Below are positions 1 to 6,413 of a stretch of DNA of 7,100 nt, piece after piece. Every line of letters starts with the position of its first letter. Position 1 is the first letter of the stretch. Source of the stretch: Cyclobacteriaceae bacterium (GTDB lineage: Bacteria; Bacteroidota; Bacteroidia; Cytophagales; Cyclobacteriaceae); the NCBI GenBank assembly GCA_025455225.1, contig JALOMY010000151.1:1-7100 (forward strand), in the 5' to 3' direction. The notes under the pieces are model-generated. The model searched no databases and was not told the DNA's origin. It was given only the letters and a program-made list of their open reading frames with translations. The translations under genes were made by a program, and so were the position numbers.

Positions 1-673
1 AGGCATGATCAAATCCGGATTCAACATAATCCGGAAGAAACATGTATTCGTACGGTGATGCTTTTTTATCCATCGGTAAGCCGAGACAAATATCTATACC
101 CAGATCACCCCATGGTTGATAGTTCAGGTATAGATCCGTTAACTGCCGGATGGAATAGCTGGTGGATATATACGAACCATCAAACTGAACCGAGTCCCCG
201 AAAACTTTAGAAACTATTTCAGGAAGTTTTGTGGCACAATTATCATAAAAATAATCATAACGATAGTATTGATTTTCCGGCTGCGCGTTCCAGATCAGGT
301 AATCGAATAATTTTTGCTTCTGGAAAGTATTCAGGTTTAAAACCTGTTCATGCACATACCGGTTGTAATAAACATAGGTATACTCAAAGCGTTTGTAATC
401 CTGAACAGCCAGCCGGTAATTATTATGTCCCCTCGCAAAATTGAGATAGAAATTAGGCTGGTTGAAATCAAATACACCATAATTAAATGCGTGGTCAATT
501 TGATTAGCCGGATCGAATACCCGAAACGCGCTGTGGCCAAAAGCGGAATACAATTCAGCCTGTCCCGGTCCGCAGGTAATCACTGAAATTTCAGCCTGAT
601 CAGAGAGCTTGATTTGAGCGGACAGCGTAAAGGAAAGAGCAAGGATAATCAGGGTTGAGTAACAGTACTTCAT
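1..673 (-). CDS. DUF4105 / Lnb N-terminal periplasmic domain protein (3' end cut off by the window)
   Basis: The frame opens at an ATG whose complement is at 671-673 and runs off the left edge, giving 224 N-terminal residues. Residues 1-19 form a signal peptide or membrane anchor (MKYCYSTLIILALSFTLSA, then Q), so the domain should be periplasmic. The family signature follows: TCGPG at 33-37, FGHSAFR at 45-51, NYGVFDF at 64-70, and YDYFYDNCAT at 139-148. Conserved C34, H47 and C146 are the obvious candidates for active-site residues. The family was called DUF4105 and is now named after Lnb, the lipoprotein N-acyltransferase described, to my recollection, in Bacteroides; such enzymes would add the third acyl chain to lipoproteins. 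Family members usually continue into several C-terminal membrane helices, which are outside the window. The family assignment is firm; the enzymatic role is transferred from the family. It is divergent from the radical SAM gene. Confidence 0.88.
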   Translation of the reverse strand, partial: MKYCYSTLIILALSFTLSAQIKLSDQAEISVITCGPGQAELYSAFGHSAFRVFDPANQIDHAFNYGVFDFNQPNFYLNFARGHNNYRLAVQDYKRFEYTYVYYNRYVHEQVLNLNTFQKQKLFDYLIWNAQPENQYYRYDYFYDNCATKLPEIVSKVFGDSVQFDGSYISTSYSIRQLTDLYLNYQPWGDLGIDICLGLPMDKKASPYEYMFLPDYVESGFDHA

Positions 674-743
674 GCCGGTTTGATCTGTCCGAAAGATACA
701 ATCAATTGATTATCTGCCCATCAAATAAGCATTATCTTGCTGC
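674..743. promoter_or_regulatory. Divergent intergenic region with a 12-bp palindrome
   Basis: These 70 bases separate two divergent genes and must hold at least one promoter. A perfect 12-bp palindrome, AATCAATTGATT, lies at 700-711. On the minus strand, TATCTTTC (complement of 691-698) is one base off the Bacteroidota -7 consensus TAnnTTTG. A TTTG (complement of 722-725) lies 23 bp upstream, slightly more than the usual 19-21 bp. If that promoter is real, the palindrome sits between its two boxes, where a repressor could act. On the plus strand only a weak TATCTTG (733-739) precedes the radical SAM start. The palindrome is seen directly; promoter and operator roles are inferred. Confidence 0.35.
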
Positions 744-1766
744 ATGATCGGAGGATTATCGGATAGTTTGAATCTTGCAAAGAAGCTTACGTTCAACAAA
801 GCCTGGAATGCTAGCCGGGTACTTTCCGGTTACTATCGTTCGCGATTAAGTGGAGACCCGTTTCAAACCGGATTACCCATAAGTCTTGCTTTTGAACCGA
901 CAACTTCCTGTAATCTGCGGTGCCCTGAGTGCCCCAGTGGTTTACGTTCTTTTACAAGACCTACTGGCATGTTGGGTGAGCCGTTATTCCGGGATGTAAT
1001 CGATCAGCTTTCATCAACGCTTGCTTACCTCATTTTTTATTTCCAGGGCGAGCCTTATTTACATCCTTCGTTTCTGAACATGGTTCAATACGCATCTTCA
1101 AAAGGAATATATACGGCAACATCCACCAATGCACATTACCTGACTGAAGAAACAGCCAGGATGACCGTTGAATCAGGATTAGACCGGTTGATTATTTCCA
1201 TTGATGGTGTTACGCAGGAATCATATCAATCGTATCGCATTGGAGGAAGTTTATCTAAAGTGATTGAAGGTACCCGAACTATAGTGGCGATGAAGCGTAG
1301 ACTTCGTTCAAAGACACCGCACCTCATCTTTCAGTTTCTGGTGGTGAGACCTAATGAACATGAAATTCAACCTGTGTACCAGTTGGCACGAGAGCTTGGA
1401 GTTGACCAGGTTGTATTGAAGACTGCCCAGATCTATGATTATCAGAATGGATCTGATTTGATTCCCTTAAATGAAAAATACTCCCGTTATAGAAAGAATG
1501 CGAATGGAACCTATTCAATTAAAAATGCCCTTGATAATCATTGCTGGAAGATGTGGCATAGTTGTGTAGTAACCTGGGATGGAAAAGTGGTTCCTTGTTG
1601 CTTCGATAAAGATGCCCATTTTATTCTGGGAGACTTAACTAAACAACCTTTTAAAGAGATCTGGTTTAGCGAAGAATATAACAGCTTCCGAAGTTCTCTG
1701 CTTAAATCACGAAGCGAGATCGAGATCTGTAAAAATTGTTCAGAGGGAACACGGGTATGGGCTTAG
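744..1766 (+). CDS. Radical SAM protein with C-terminal SPASM domain, substrate unknown
   Basis: This 340-residue protein carries the radical SAM cluster motif C56-NLR-C60-PE-C63, which binds the [4Fe-4S] cluster that cleaves S-adenosylmethionine. FQGEP at about 100-104 corresponds to the GGEP-like SAM-binding motif, and IISIDG at about 150-155 is another core strand of the barrel. The C-terminal part is a SPASM domain for an auxiliary Fe-S cluster: C267, C274, a CC pair at 285-286 after the WDGKVVP turn, GDL at 296-298, EIW at 305-307, and a closing C329-KN-C332. MoaA, PqqE and anaerobic sulfatase maturases share this architecture, but these motifs do not identify a substrate. No peptide precursor, sulfatase or cofactor pathway gene is adjacent. 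It starts at ATG 744, 70 bp from the divergent Lnb-type gene. Its stop codon overlaps the convergent small gene by four bases, and I see no terminator after it. Confidence 0.92.
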   Translation: MIGGLSDSLNLAKKLTFNKAWNASRVLSGYYRSRLSGDPFQTGLPISLAFEPTTSCNLRCPECPSGLRSFTRPTGMLGEPLFRDVIDQLSSTLAYLIFYFQGEPYLHPSFLNMVQYASSKGIYTATSTNAHYLTEETARMTVESGLDRLIISIDGVTQESYQSYRIGGSLSKVIEGTRTIVAMKRRLRSKTPHLIFQFLVVRPNEHEIQPVYQLARELGVDQVVLKTAQIYDYQNGSDLIPLNEKYSRYRKNANGTYSIKNALDNHCWKMWHSCVVTWDGKVVPCCFDKDAHFILGDLTKQPFKEIWFSEEYNSFRSSLLKSRSEIEICKNCSEGTRVWA

Positions 1767-1939
1767 TGATGAATTAGTTCTTTTTCCCGGATGCTTTTCT
1801 CGATTTTATCCACATCAATCACACCGCATTTGCCGCATCCTGAAGCACAGGATTTTGCTGTGAATGAACGGTATGCCATTCTTCCCAGGTAAACAAGGGC
1901 AGCACCAAACAGCACGGCAATCAGCAGATTCTGAATCAT
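1763..1939 (-). CDS. FeoB-associated Cys-rich membrane protein
   Basis: A 58-residue protein starts at the ATG complementary to 1937-1939 and stops at TAA (1763-1765). Residues 3-24 form one hydrophobic segment (MIQNLLIAVLFGAALVYLGR at the start). A short linker leads to the compact cysteine motif KSCASGCGKCG (C31, C35, C38), and a charged, probably helical tail (about 42-58) follows. This is the layout of the FeoB-associated Cys-rich family (PF12669), whose members often accompany the ferrous iron transporter FeoB. The three cysteines could bind iron or mediate redox chemistry at the membrane, but no function is proven. No feoA or feoB gene is visible in the window, so this copy is either an orphan or distant from its partner. 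The last codons overlap the end of the radical SAM gene. It is short enough to be missed by gene finders. Confidence 0.85.
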   Translation of the reverse strand: MIQNLLIAVLFGAALVYLGRMAYRSFTAKSCASGCGKCGVIDVDKIEKSIREKELIHH

Positions 1940-1943
1940 GGTG

Positions 1944-1975
1944 TAAATCTAGGGGTATAATGACCTATTTCCAAT
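1944..1975 (-). promoter_or_regulatory. Candidate Bacteroidota-type promoter for the FeoB-associated gene
   Basis: On the minus strand, TAGATTTA (complement of 1944-1951) matches the Bacteroidota -7 box TAnnTTTG except in its last base. ATTG (complement of 1972-1975) lies exactly 20 bp upstream as a -33 box. The predicted transcript start would fall within a few bases of the ATG at 1939, giving a near-leaderless mRNA. The spacing and box matches are seen directly; activity is inferred. Confidence 0.4.
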
Positions 1976-2090
1976 TGTCCGATTACGAACGTTATTAACC
2001 AATACCGAACGCGTCAACCAGCACTAAGGGGTCAAATTCACATTTTTTGCAGTTGGCATAGAGTTCGTTTTACGGGAAGGTCCTGTTTTA

Positions 2091-2103
2091 AATTCATTGA
2101 ATT
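2091..2103. promoter_or_regulatory. Short inverted repeat just upstream of the permease start
   Basis: AATTCA (2091-2096) and TGAATT (2098-2103) form a perfect 6-bp inverted repeat around a single T, ending 8 bp before the preferred ATG at 2112. It could be an operator or local secondary structure. The sequence is AT-rich and the arms are short, so chance is a realistic explanation. No good -33/-7 pair was found for the permease gene in 1940-2111. Confidence 0.2.
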
Positions 2104-2111
2104 ATAGCCTT

Positions 2112-4529
2112 ATGTTTAAGAATTATCTGATCACCGGTTTCAGGTCATTGATGCGCAAGCGCGGAACAACTTTTTTAAATGTTGCCGGGCTTACACTTGG
2201 CGTATCCGGGACTATTATATTGTTTTTAATCCTCCAATTTCACTCCAATTTTGACCGGTATCACTCCAAGTTCGATCGCATATACCGCGTTGTTACATCG
2301 GGTAAAGGTAATGACGGAGAGTGGGGCTATACGGCCGGTGTTCCTTCCGTACTTCCTCCTGCCTTTCGGTTAGATTTTTCTGAAGCGGAAGAAGTCGTAT
2401 TCAGTCAATACCGGGCGAACGCACTTATTCTGATTCCTCAGCCGGATGGTGATTTTAAAAAATTTGAGGAAGAACGGGGTGTAGCTTATACAGAGCCTGG
2501 TTTCTTCCGTGTTTTCGACCGAACTGTTCTTATCGGTGATGTCGTAAAATCATTGGATGAGCCCAATGAAGCGGTGATCAGTGAATCCCTGGCATTGAAA
2601 TATTTCGGGAAAGAAGATGTGGTGGGTGAAATCGTCAAGTTTGACGATCGGGAATTCAAAATCGGTGCAGTGGTGAGTGATCCTCCTGTTCAAACTGATA
2701 TTCCGTTTTATTTATTTCTTTCCTATGAAACCATTAAAGAGAATAATGAGAAAAACGGATGGAACAGCATCTGGAGTGATGAACACTGTTATTTTTTACT
2801 GAAGGAAGGCGAAAGCATTGCTTCTATTGAAAAGCGGTTACCTGATTTTGCAAAAAAGCACAATGCAGAATCATCCTGGGATCAACGCAAATATGTTATT
2901 CGTTCATTGGCGGATCTTCACTTTGATGATGAAATCGGAAATTACAATTACAATGCGATAAGCAAATCGTATTTAATTGCCCTGGGGGCTGTGAGTTTAT
3001 TCCTGATTATAACGGCTTGTATCAACTTCATCAACTTAACTACGGCAGAAGCTATACGCAGATCGAAGGAGGTTGGCATACGGAAGCCCTTAGGGGGTTC
3101 TCGCTCCCAATTGGTATGGCAGTTTCTCGGTGAAACCAGTTTAGTTACATTCTGTGCCATGCTTTTATCGTTTGGTATTGTTCAGGCGGTATTGGGAATC
3201 ATTAACTCCTTCCTGGAACTGCAACTGGAATTTAACCTGATAACGAACTATACCTTGTCGTTCTTTTTGCTTTCTGCATTTATCGTAGTTTCACTTCTTT
3301 CGGGTCTTTATCCCGCCTTTGTAATTTCCGCTTTCAATCCGGTTACAGCCTTAAAGAATTCGGCTAATAATCGCAACGCATCCGGTTTTCGATTACGCCA
3401 GGCGCTTGTCATCGCTCAATTCGTAATCTCTCAATTGCTCGTCATTTTAACGGTGGTGCTGCTCAGCCAAATGAGTTATTTCAGAAATAAAGACCTGGGC
3501 TTCCGCAAAGATGCAATTGTAACGATACCCATTCCAGATCGGGAGAGGCCAACCCAGGATTCAGTTCAGGTAAGCAAGGCCCGCACATTAGCCACGGAAA
3601 TCTCACGGTTGGCAGGTGTTGAAGGCTATAGCTTATGTTTTTCTGCACCATCGTCAGGATATGTAATGGGATCAGGTTTTTTAATGGAAGGACAAAGTGA
3701 AGAACAAACTAAATCCACTCAGGTAAAAGCTGCTGATGGAAATTATTTAAATCTGTTTGAGTTGAAGTTGTTGGCAGGTTCTAACATTGATGACCTCGAT
3801 ACACCAAGGAGTGTTCTGGTGAACCGGAAATTTGTAGAAGTTGCCGGTTATACAAGCCCTGAAGAAATCATCAACAAACAAGTCCGTATTTGGGGAAGAA
3901 CCCTTCCGGTGGCGGGTGTTGTAGAGAATTTCCACACCATGTCGCTAAGTAATCAGATTGAACCAACCGTTATACAAAACCGATTGGACCAATACCAATT
4001 GCTGGCCATTCAAATTCAACCCCAGGCATTTCAGAAGTTAATACCTGAAATCCAGCAACGATGGGAAGCAGCCTATCCGTTATCCATCTTTAGTTATGAA
4101 TTCCTGGATGAAAATATCCGCGAGTTTTATGAAAGTGAGCAGCGTTCGTCCGTAATGCTTACGGTATTCGCGGGCATCTCTATTGCCATCGGATGTCTCG
4201 GCCTGTTTGGATTGGCAGCCTTTATGGCGAATCAGAAAACCAAAGAAATAGGAATTCGCAAAGTGCTTGGGGCTTCCGTAGAAAGCATTCTGTTCATGTT
4301 CTCGAAGGAGTTTCTGTTGCTGATTATGATCGGATTTGTTGTTGCAGCACCACTGGCGTGGTGGATCGGCAACCTGTATCTCAGCCAGTTTGCATTTCGG
4401 ATTGAAATGGGACCGATGATCTTTTTAACTGGAATTATGGTGACACTTAGTGTTGCGTTTATAACGGTAGGCTTCAAATCCTTCCGGGCGGCAACGGTGA
4501 ACCCGGTAGATTCTTTACGATACGAGTAA
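2112..4529 (+). CDS. ABC transporter permease with two FtsX/MacB-like modules
   Basis: From ATG 2112 the protein has 805 residues and begins MFKNYLITGFRSLMRKRG, a typical start for these permeases. An upstream in-frame TTG at 2097 would add only five residues and lies inside an inverted repeat, so I prefer the ATG. The first module has a membrane helix at about 22-43, a large extracytoplasmic MacB_PCD-like domain (about 50-280), and helices near 289-311, 339-365 and 385-408. A helix at 431-455 opens the second module, followed by a second extracytoplasmic domain (about 460-675) and helices near 681-706, 731-753 and 770-790. Each module carries the cytoplasmic signature KE[VI]GIRKxLG (about 320-329 and 711-720), expected to contact the ATPase. 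No ATPase gene is adjacent, as is common for these permeases in Bacteroidota. Related systems export lipoproteins, peptides or antibiotics, or transmit envelope signals; the substrate here is unknown. A terminator follows. Confidence 0.9.
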   Translation: MFKNYLITGFRSLMRKRGTTFLNVAGLTLGVSGTIILFLILQFHSNFDRYHSKFDRIYRVVTSGKGNDGEWGYTAGVPSVLPPAFRLDFSEAEEVVFSQYRANALILIPQPDGDFKKFEEERGVAYTEPGFFRVFDRTVLIGDVVKSLDEPNEAVISESLALKYFGKEDVVGEIVKFDDREFKIGAVVSDPPVQTDIPFYLFLSYETIKENNEKNGWNSIWSDEHCYFLLKEGESIASIEKRLPDFAKKHNAESSWDQRKYVIRSLADLHFDDEIGNYNYNAISKSYLIALGAVSLFLIITACINFINLTTAEAIRRSKEVGIRKPLGGSRSQLVWQFLGETSLVTFCAMLLSFGIVQAVLGIINSFLELQLEFNLITNYTLSFFLLSAFIVVSLLSGLYPAFVISAFNPVTALKNSANNRNASGFRLRQALVIAQFVISQLLVILTVVLLSQMSYFRNKDLGFRKDAIVTIPIPDRERPTQDSVQVSKARTLATEISRLAGVEGYSLCFSAPSSGYVMGSGFLMEGQSEEQTKSTQVKAADGNYLNLFELKLLAGSNIDDLDTPRSVLVNRKFVEVAGYTSPEEIINKQVRIWGRTLPVAGVVENFHTMSLSNQIEPTVIQNRLDQYQLLAIQIQPQAFQKLIPEIQQRWEAAYPLSIFSYEFLDENIREFYESEQRSSVMLTVFAGISIAIGCLGLFGLAAFMANQKTKEIGIRKVLGASVESILFMFSKEFLLLIMIGFVVAAPLAWWIGNLYLSQFAFRIEMGPMIFLTGIMVTLSVAFITVGFKSFRAATVNPVDSLRYE

Positions 4530-4552
4530 ACCAATCCCCCTTTATCCGACCG

Positions 4553-4585
4553 AACCCTCCGGTACATCCGGAGGGTTTATTTTTT
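4553..4585 (+). terminator. Rho-independent terminator of the permease gene
   Basis: AACCCTCCGG (4553-4562) pairs perfectly with CCGGAGGGTT (4568-4577) around a 5-nt TACAT loop, and TTATTTTTT follows. The U-rich tract lies only on the plus-strand side, so it should end permease transcripts rather than those of the convergent phosphatase gene. Its last paired base is also the final base of the phosphatase stop codon. Confidence 0.9.
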
Positions 4586-5386
4586 ATACCAGTGTGGATG
4601 GATTATTTCCAGCATTTGCTGGTGCACGGCACCGGCAGCAATCATCTGGCCACCGTATAAATAATTATCGCCTCCTGAAAAATCAGAGACTTTTCCACCG
4701 GCCTGTTGTACAATAAACGCACCGGCTGCTACATCCCAGGCATTGAGGTTATACTCGAAAAATCCTTCCATTCGTCCGCAGGCAACATACGCTAAATCAA
4801 CGGCTGCGCTGCCCAATCTGCGTATGCCATGTGTTTGTTCCAGGAAAACTTTAATAATCTCGAGGTAATCGTCCCGTTTGTCGAGATGATAGTAGGGGAA
4901 GCCCGTGGCCAGTAAACTTTCCTGTAATGATGAAATGGTGCTCACGGCAATGCGTTGGTTGTTGCAATAAGCCGGTTGGTGTTCAACCGCATGAAAACAT
5001 TCATCTCGGTTAATTTCATGCACTATTCCCAGGATGATTTGTTTATTGCGTGCCAGGGCAACACTAATCGCAAACATGGGTAAGCCATGCATAAAGTTGG
5101 TTGTACCGTCAAGTGGATCAATTATCCATTCATACTCCATTTGTTCGGATGAAATGCCAGTTCCTTCCTCCGCCAGGAATCCGCTTTGAGGCAGTAATTT
5201 TTTTAAACCCTGCACCAGTTTTAGTTCAGCTTCTTTATCTACATACGATACCAGGTTATTGAAACCATGCTTGAATTCAATGCGGGATCGGTCGAAGGCC
5301 TGTGCTTCATTTCGAATAAATGCGGCAACTTCAAGGCACAACGAAATAACTTCTTTTTCCAGGTTCACTAATTGATTGTTGTTCAT
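4577..5386 (-). CDS. Inositol monophosphatase family protein (SuhB-like)
   Basis: From the ATG complementary to 5384-5386 this is a 269-residue protein, close to the usual 260-270 of the family. The frame extends to a GTG at 5428 directly after the rsmI stop, adding 14 residues (Cys-rich, no family match); I consider the ATG more likely. Family metal-binding motifs are intact: AEEGTG (72-77, with E73/E74), IDPLDGTTNF (89-98, with D90 and D93), and AWDVAAG (216-222, with D218). These enzymes use Mg2+ to hydrolyse phosphate monoesters such as myo-inositol phosphates, and some relatives act on fructose-1,6-bisphosphate, PAP or histidinol phosphate. The motifs suit the inositol monophosphatase/SuhB branch but do not fix the substrate. 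It is cytoplasmic and lies last in a leftward gene run behind rsmI, 42 bp after its stop. No terminator clearly serving this direction is visible. Confidence 0.93.
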   Translation of the reverse strand: MNNNQLVNLEKEVISLCLEVAAFIRNEAQAFDRSRIEFKHGFNNLVSYVDKEAELKLVQGLKKLLPQSGFLAEEGTGISSEQMEYEWIIDPLDGTTNFMHGLPMFAISVALARNKQIILGIVHEINRDECFHAVEHQPAYCNNQRIAVSTISSLQESLLATGFPYYHLDKRDDYLEIIKVFLEQTHGIRRLGSAAVDLAYVACGRMEGFFEYNLNAWDVAAGAFIVQQAGGKVSDFSGGDNYLYGGQMIAAGAVHQQMLEIIHPHWYKK

Positions 5387-5428
5387 GTGCAAGGATTTCG
5401 AAATAAAACAACATTTGTCTTCAAACAC

Positions 5429-6130
5429 TCAATCATCTTCACTTGTTCGGGCAGGTTTACCTGCAACCACAAGTACGATTTCGCCCTTAATATCCTTCCC
5501 GGAAAAGTGAGCAATAAGCTCAGGTATTGTTCCGTTAACGGTTTCTTCAAATATTTTGGTTAATTCCCGGGATACACTTGCTCTTCGGTCATTTCCAAAA
5601 AACGTCCCCATTTGCTCTAATGTTTTTAATAGTCGATGCGGAGACTCATAAAAAATCATCGTTCGTTCTTCGGTGGCCAGTTTGTTAAGTAACGTCTGCC
5701 TGCCTTTTTTGTGCGGAAGAAAGCCTTCAAATGCGAAGCGGTCTGAAGGTAAACCGGATTTAATCAAGGCCGGAACAAATGCGGTTGCACCGGGAAGGCA
5801 TTCAATTTTAATACCTGCCTGAAGTGCTTCGCGTACTATGAGAAATCCGGGATCGGAAATACCAGGAGTACCGGCATCGCTGACCAGCGCCATTACTTCT
5901 CCCTGTTGAAGACGCTTGATAAGCGAAGCAACTATCTGGTGTTCATTGAAATTATGAAAGCTCTGTAATGGTTTTTGAATGCTGAAATGCTTGAGCAGCT
6001 TACCGGATGTACGTGTATCCTCAGCAAGAATCAGGTCCACTGATTTTAGAACATCCAGGGCACGAAGAGTGATGTCGCCTAAATTGCCAATAGGGGTTGG
6101 TACAATGTATAATGCTGTAGTTGCATTCAT
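5429..6130 (-). CDS. rsmI: 16S rRNA (cytidine(1402)-2'-O)-methyltransferase RsmI
   Basis: This 233-residue protein belongs to the tetrapyrrole-methylase-fold superfamily and shows the complete RsmI signature: LYIVPTPIGNLGDITLRAL (7-25), AEDTRTSGKLL (36-46), ALVSDAGTPGISDPG (81-95), LPGATAFVPAL (112-122), GFLPHKKGR (136-144), and FYESPHRL (160-167). The enzyme uses S-adenosylmethionine to 2'-O-methylate C1402 in the ribosomal P site, tuning decoding fidelity. It ends soon after GEIVLVVAG (216-224), so it lacks most of the C-terminal extension present in the roughly 286-residue E. coli protein; I believe this is normal in Bacteroidota and not a truncation. The ATG (complement of 6128-6130) overlaps the stop of the upstream dehydratase gene as ATGA, pointing to translational coupling. 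The phosphatase gene follows. Confidence 0.97.
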   Translation of the reverse strand: MNATTALYIVPTPIGNLGDITLRALDVLKSVDLILAEDTRTSGKLLKHFSIQKPLQSFHNFNEHQIVASLIKRLQQGEVMALVSDAGTPGISDPGFLIVREALQAGIKIECLPGATAFVPALIKSGLPSDRFAFEGFLPHKKGRQTLLNKLATEERTMIFYESPHRLLKTLEQMGTFFGNDRRASVSRELTKIFEETVNGTIPELIAHFSGKDIKGEIVLVVAGKPARTSEDD

Positions 6131-6363
6131 TCTTCTACCAACGAATCGATGATGGTGGCTAGTTTTCTATCCTTTTCGGTTACCATGTTGCCGGCATCAT
6201 GGGTCGACAATTCAATATGAACGGTATTCCAGGTATTTGTCCAGGTAGGATGATGATTCATTTTCTCTGACTCGATGGCTACCCTAGTAATAAACCCAAA
6301 TGCGGATGTGAAATCTTTGAACCGGAAAGTCCTGGTAAGTTTGTTATTCTCCTCTTTCCACAT
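6127..6363 (-). CDS. Pterin-4a-carbinolamine dehydratase (4a-hydroxytetrahydrobiopterin dehydratase)
   Basis: This 78-residue protein starts at the ATG complementary to 6361-6363; an in-frame TTG at 6369 would add only two residues. It carries the family pattern: FRFKDFTSAFGFITRVA (14-29), NHHPTW (36-41), and LSTHDAG (52-58). H37, H38 and H55 match the three catalytic histidines of the DCoH/PhhB fold. The enzyme dehydrates 4a-hydroxytetrahydropterin after aromatic amino acid hydroxylation so the pterin cofactor can be recycled. No phenylalanine hydroxylase or pterin biosynthesis gene is in view, so its partner is encoded elsewhere or its role here differs. Its length is slightly below the usual 90-110 residues because the N-terminus is short. 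The stop overlaps the rsmI start by four bases (6127-6130), and the DUF493 gene ends 50 bp upstream. Confidence 0.93.
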   Translation of the reverse strand: MWKEENNKLTRTFRFKDFTSAFGFITRVAIESEKMNHHPTWTNTWNTVHIELSTHDAGNMVTEKDRKLATIIDSLVEE

Positions 6364-6413
6364 GTGCAATTCGTTTACACTGGCGAAGGTACAAGATAAT
6401 CAGGTATTCTCAG

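Noticed and set aside
229..586. Overlapping open frames on the plus strand and a 67-codon frame on the minus strand
   Set aside because: They lie across the DUF4105/Lnb-type gene, which has a signal peptide and family motifs in its own frame; the others have no recognisable domains.
674..743. A short precursor peptide gene for the radical SAM/SPASM enzyme (RiPP system)
   Set aside because: Neither the upstream gap nor the immediate downstream region has a small frame with a leader-and-core layout; the only small gene nearby is a membrane protein of the FeoB-associated family.
1940..2111. Possible riboswitch or small RNA in the 172-bp gap before the permease
   Set aside because: No extended stem-loop set, recognisable aptamer or terminator was seen; only short repeats (GAACG twice) and the small inverted repeat at 2091-2103.
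2948..3160. 70-codon minus-strand frame
   Set aside because: Antisense to the first membrane module of the permease; no family resemblance.
4232..4567. 111-codon minus-strand frame opposite the permease 3' end
   Set aside because: It is antisense to the conserved second FtsX module and crosses the terminator stem; its composition looks like a shadow of the coding strand.
5372..5563. 63-codon plus-strand frame over the phosphatase/rsmI junction
   Set aside because: It is the complement of two well-supported genes and shows no independent coding signal.
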